A stretch of 5,746 nucleotides of DNA from Thermoplasmata archaeon (lineage in GTDB: Archaea; Thermoplasmatota; Thermoplasmata; Thermoplasmatales; Thermoplasmataceae): assembly GCA_021795055.1 (NCBI GenBank), contig JAJYPW010000064.1:1-5746 (forward strand), given 5' to 3'. Every line of letters starts with the position of its first letter. The stretch's first letter is position 1. A model generated the notes under the pieces. That model saw only the letters and a program-made list of their open reading frames with translations. It had not been told where the DNA came from and ran no database searches. Both the position numbers and the translations under genes were made by a program. Shown in pieces: positions 4,391 through 5,746 of the stretch.

Positions 4391-5746
4391 ATGCAGACCG
4401 GGATAGATAGTAGGTTCAGGGTAGAGGATCACCTGCCATTCCTGGACCCTATTGTGAGCAAGTGGTTCAACTCAAGCTATGACGGCCTGACCGATCCACA
4501 GATTAGAGCCATCCCGCTGATCCACGAGGGTAAGAATGTTCTTGTCTCCAGCCCCACCGGCACTGGAAAAACCCTGACAGGGTTCCTGTCGATCATAAAC
4601 GAACTGTTTATCCTGGCCGGAAAGAACGAGATCAAGGATCAGATTTATGCAGTATACATAAGCCCCCTTAAGGCGCTTGCAAACGACATTGACAAGAACC
4701 TGAAGAAGCCTCTCACAGAAATATACGCCCTGGCAGAGCAGGAAGGGTTGAACTTGCCTGAGATAAGGGTTGCGGTGAGATCGGGGGATACACCTCAGAA
4801 AGAGAGGCAAAAGATGCTCAGAAAGCCTCCGCACATCCTTATCACGACCCCGGAATCCTTTGCCCTGCTTTTGAGCAGCCCTAAGTTCTCCGAACATTTG
4901 ATTTCAGCCAGGTACATTATTCTGGATGAAATCCACGAGATTTCCTCCACCAAAAGGGGGGCCTTTCTCTCCCTGAACCTTGAGAGGCTCCAGAGCAGGA
5001 TAGGCCGCAGGCTTACCAGAATTGGTCTATCTGCGACTCAGGCTCCAATACAGGAGATAGCAAAGTTCCTTGTGGGCCTGGAATCAGGAAAGGTGAGGGA
5101 TGTGGAAATCGTTGAGGTGGACGCAAAGAAATTCCTTGATCTCAGCACCCTTACTCCCGTACCCGACCTGACTGCGGTCCCGCAGGATGTGGCCAATGAA
5201 AGAATGTACGATATTCTTACTGACCTGATAAACAGGCACAAGACCACTCTAATTTTTACCAATACGAGGAGTTCGACTGAACATGTTGCTGTAAGGCTAA
5301 AGGCGCGCGGGATAGAGAGCATAGAAGCTCATCATTCTTCGCTTGGAAAGGAAACTCGCATCGACGTGGAGAACAAACTCAAGAACGGGGAACTGAAATG
5401 CGTGATAACGTCGACATCGCTTGAACTTGGAATAGACATAGGCTACATAGATCTTGTGGTGCAAATAGGCAGCCCGAAATCCGTGTCAAAGGGCTTACAG
5501 AGGATCGGGCGATCCGGGCACAACGTCGACGACATGTCGAAGGGCAGATTCGTGGTTTTTGATCTTGACGATCTTGTGGAATGTGCTGTTCTCACCAAGG
5601 CTGCATATGACAGGGAAATTGACAGGGTGACCATACCCATGAATCCGCTGGACGTGCTTTCCCAATGTCTCGTTGGAATGGCAATCGAGAAGGTCTGGAA
5701 GCTGAAGGAAGCATATGATCTGGTCCGGAGTTCATATTCATATTCC
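4391..5746 (+). CDS. Lhr-family superfamily 2 DNA/RNA helicase, 5' part
   Basis: The gene runs off the right edge; 452 codons are visible of a family usually about 800-950 residues in archaea. Lhr proteins are ATP-driven 3'-5' helicases linked to DNA repair, and some archaeal members act on RNA/DNA hybrids. All core motifs are present: Q-like LTDPQ (33-37); Walker A SPTGTGKT (54-61, K60); TTPES in the Ib region; DEIH (179-182); SATQ (214-217); TLIFTNTRSS (286-295) for motif IV; ITSTSLELGIDIG (339-351) for motif V; QRIGRSGH (370-377) for motif VI with arginine-finger candidates. The following IPMNPLDVLSQ segment is characteristic of the Lhr core just after motif VI. The C-terminal winged-helix and Lhr-specific domains lie outside the window, so Lhr1 versus Lhr2 cannot be decided. 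Start: 4391 is the first ATG after an in-frame TAG at 4373-4375, and the N-terminus then reads straight into the family homology. Confidence 0.92.
   Translation, partial: MQTGIDSRFRVEDHLPFLDPIVSKWFNSSYDGLTDPQIRAIPLIHEGKNVLVSSPTGTGKTLTGFLSIINELFILAGKNEIKDQIYAVYISPLKALANDIDKNLKKPLTEIYALAEQEGLNLPEIRVAVRSGDTPQKERQKMLRKPPHILITTPESFALLLSSPKFSEHLISARYIILDEIHEISSTKRGAFLSLNLERLQSRIGRRLTRIGLSATQAPIQEIAKFLVGLESGKVRDVEIVEVDAKKFLDLSTLTPVPDLTAVPQDVANERMYDILTDLINRHKTTLIFTNTRSSTEHVAVRLKARGIESIEAHHSSLGKETRIDVENKLKNGELKCVITSTSLELGIDIGYIDLVVQIGSPKSVSKGLQRIGRSGHNVDDMSKGRFVVFDLDDLVECAVLTKAAYDREIDRVTIPMNPLDVLSQCLVGMAIEKVWKLKEAYDLVRSSYSYS

Noticed and set aside
4115..4432. 105-codon minus-strand open frame over the transposon right end and the lhr start
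   Set aside because: It is antisense to the right-end hairpin and the helicase start, and its composition is unlike a protein.
4472..5640. Minus-strand open frames of 65-141 codons inside the helicase gene
   Set aside because: They are antisense shadows of a gene in which all SF2 motifs are intact.
1..5746. CRISPR array, tRNA or rRNA genes
   Set aside because: No regularly spaced repeats, no tRNA-like T-loop/acceptor pattern and no rRNA segments were found by eye.

Overview
The window looks like chromosome from an acidophilic archaeon of the Thermoplasmatales or a close relative. The main reasons are a plasma-membrane-type (P3A) proton-pumping ATPase without a C-terminal autoinhibitory domain, an Lhr-family helicase, a secreted and C-terminally anchored YVTN-repeat surface protein, TATA-like boxes about 25-35 bases ahead of start codons with little or no leader, and heavy use of AGG/AGA arginine and ATA isoleucine codons. 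The assignment to an order is inference; no rRNA or other marker gene is present.

Layout. Positions 1-472 (minus strand) hold the 5' part of an FAD-dependent protoporphyrinogen/coproporphyrinogen oxidase that runs off the left edge. Positions 603-3113 (minus) hold a complete P-type H+-ATPase. A 62-base divergent promoter region separates it from a plus-strand surface-protein gene at 3176-3773. That gene still has its signal peptide, two YVTN propeller blades and a C-terminal membrane anchor, but a frame break splits it. Positions 3774-4390 have no intact gene. They contain what I read as an internally deleted IS200/IS605-type (IS1341/TnpB) element: a TnpB N-terminal fragment, a frame-broken TnpB C-terminal tail, a hairpin-rich stretch where the omega (reRNA) normally lies, and a right-end hairpin ending near 4346. 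An lhr-type helicase starts at 4391 and runs off the right edge with 452 codons visible.

How the parts relate. The ATPase would expel protons and energise the membrane, and the haem-pathway oxidase would serve respiratory cytochromes; they are adjacent on one strand but each has its own candidate promoter. The surface-protein remnant and the transposon remnant form a decaying zone between the ATPase and the helicase. The transposon right end lies only a few bases from the helicase TATA-like box.

I see no clearly new multi-gene system. The best candidate for something unusual is the TnpB-less, omega-RNA-like right end beside the helicase promoter, followed by the charge change at the proton-binding site of the ATPase.
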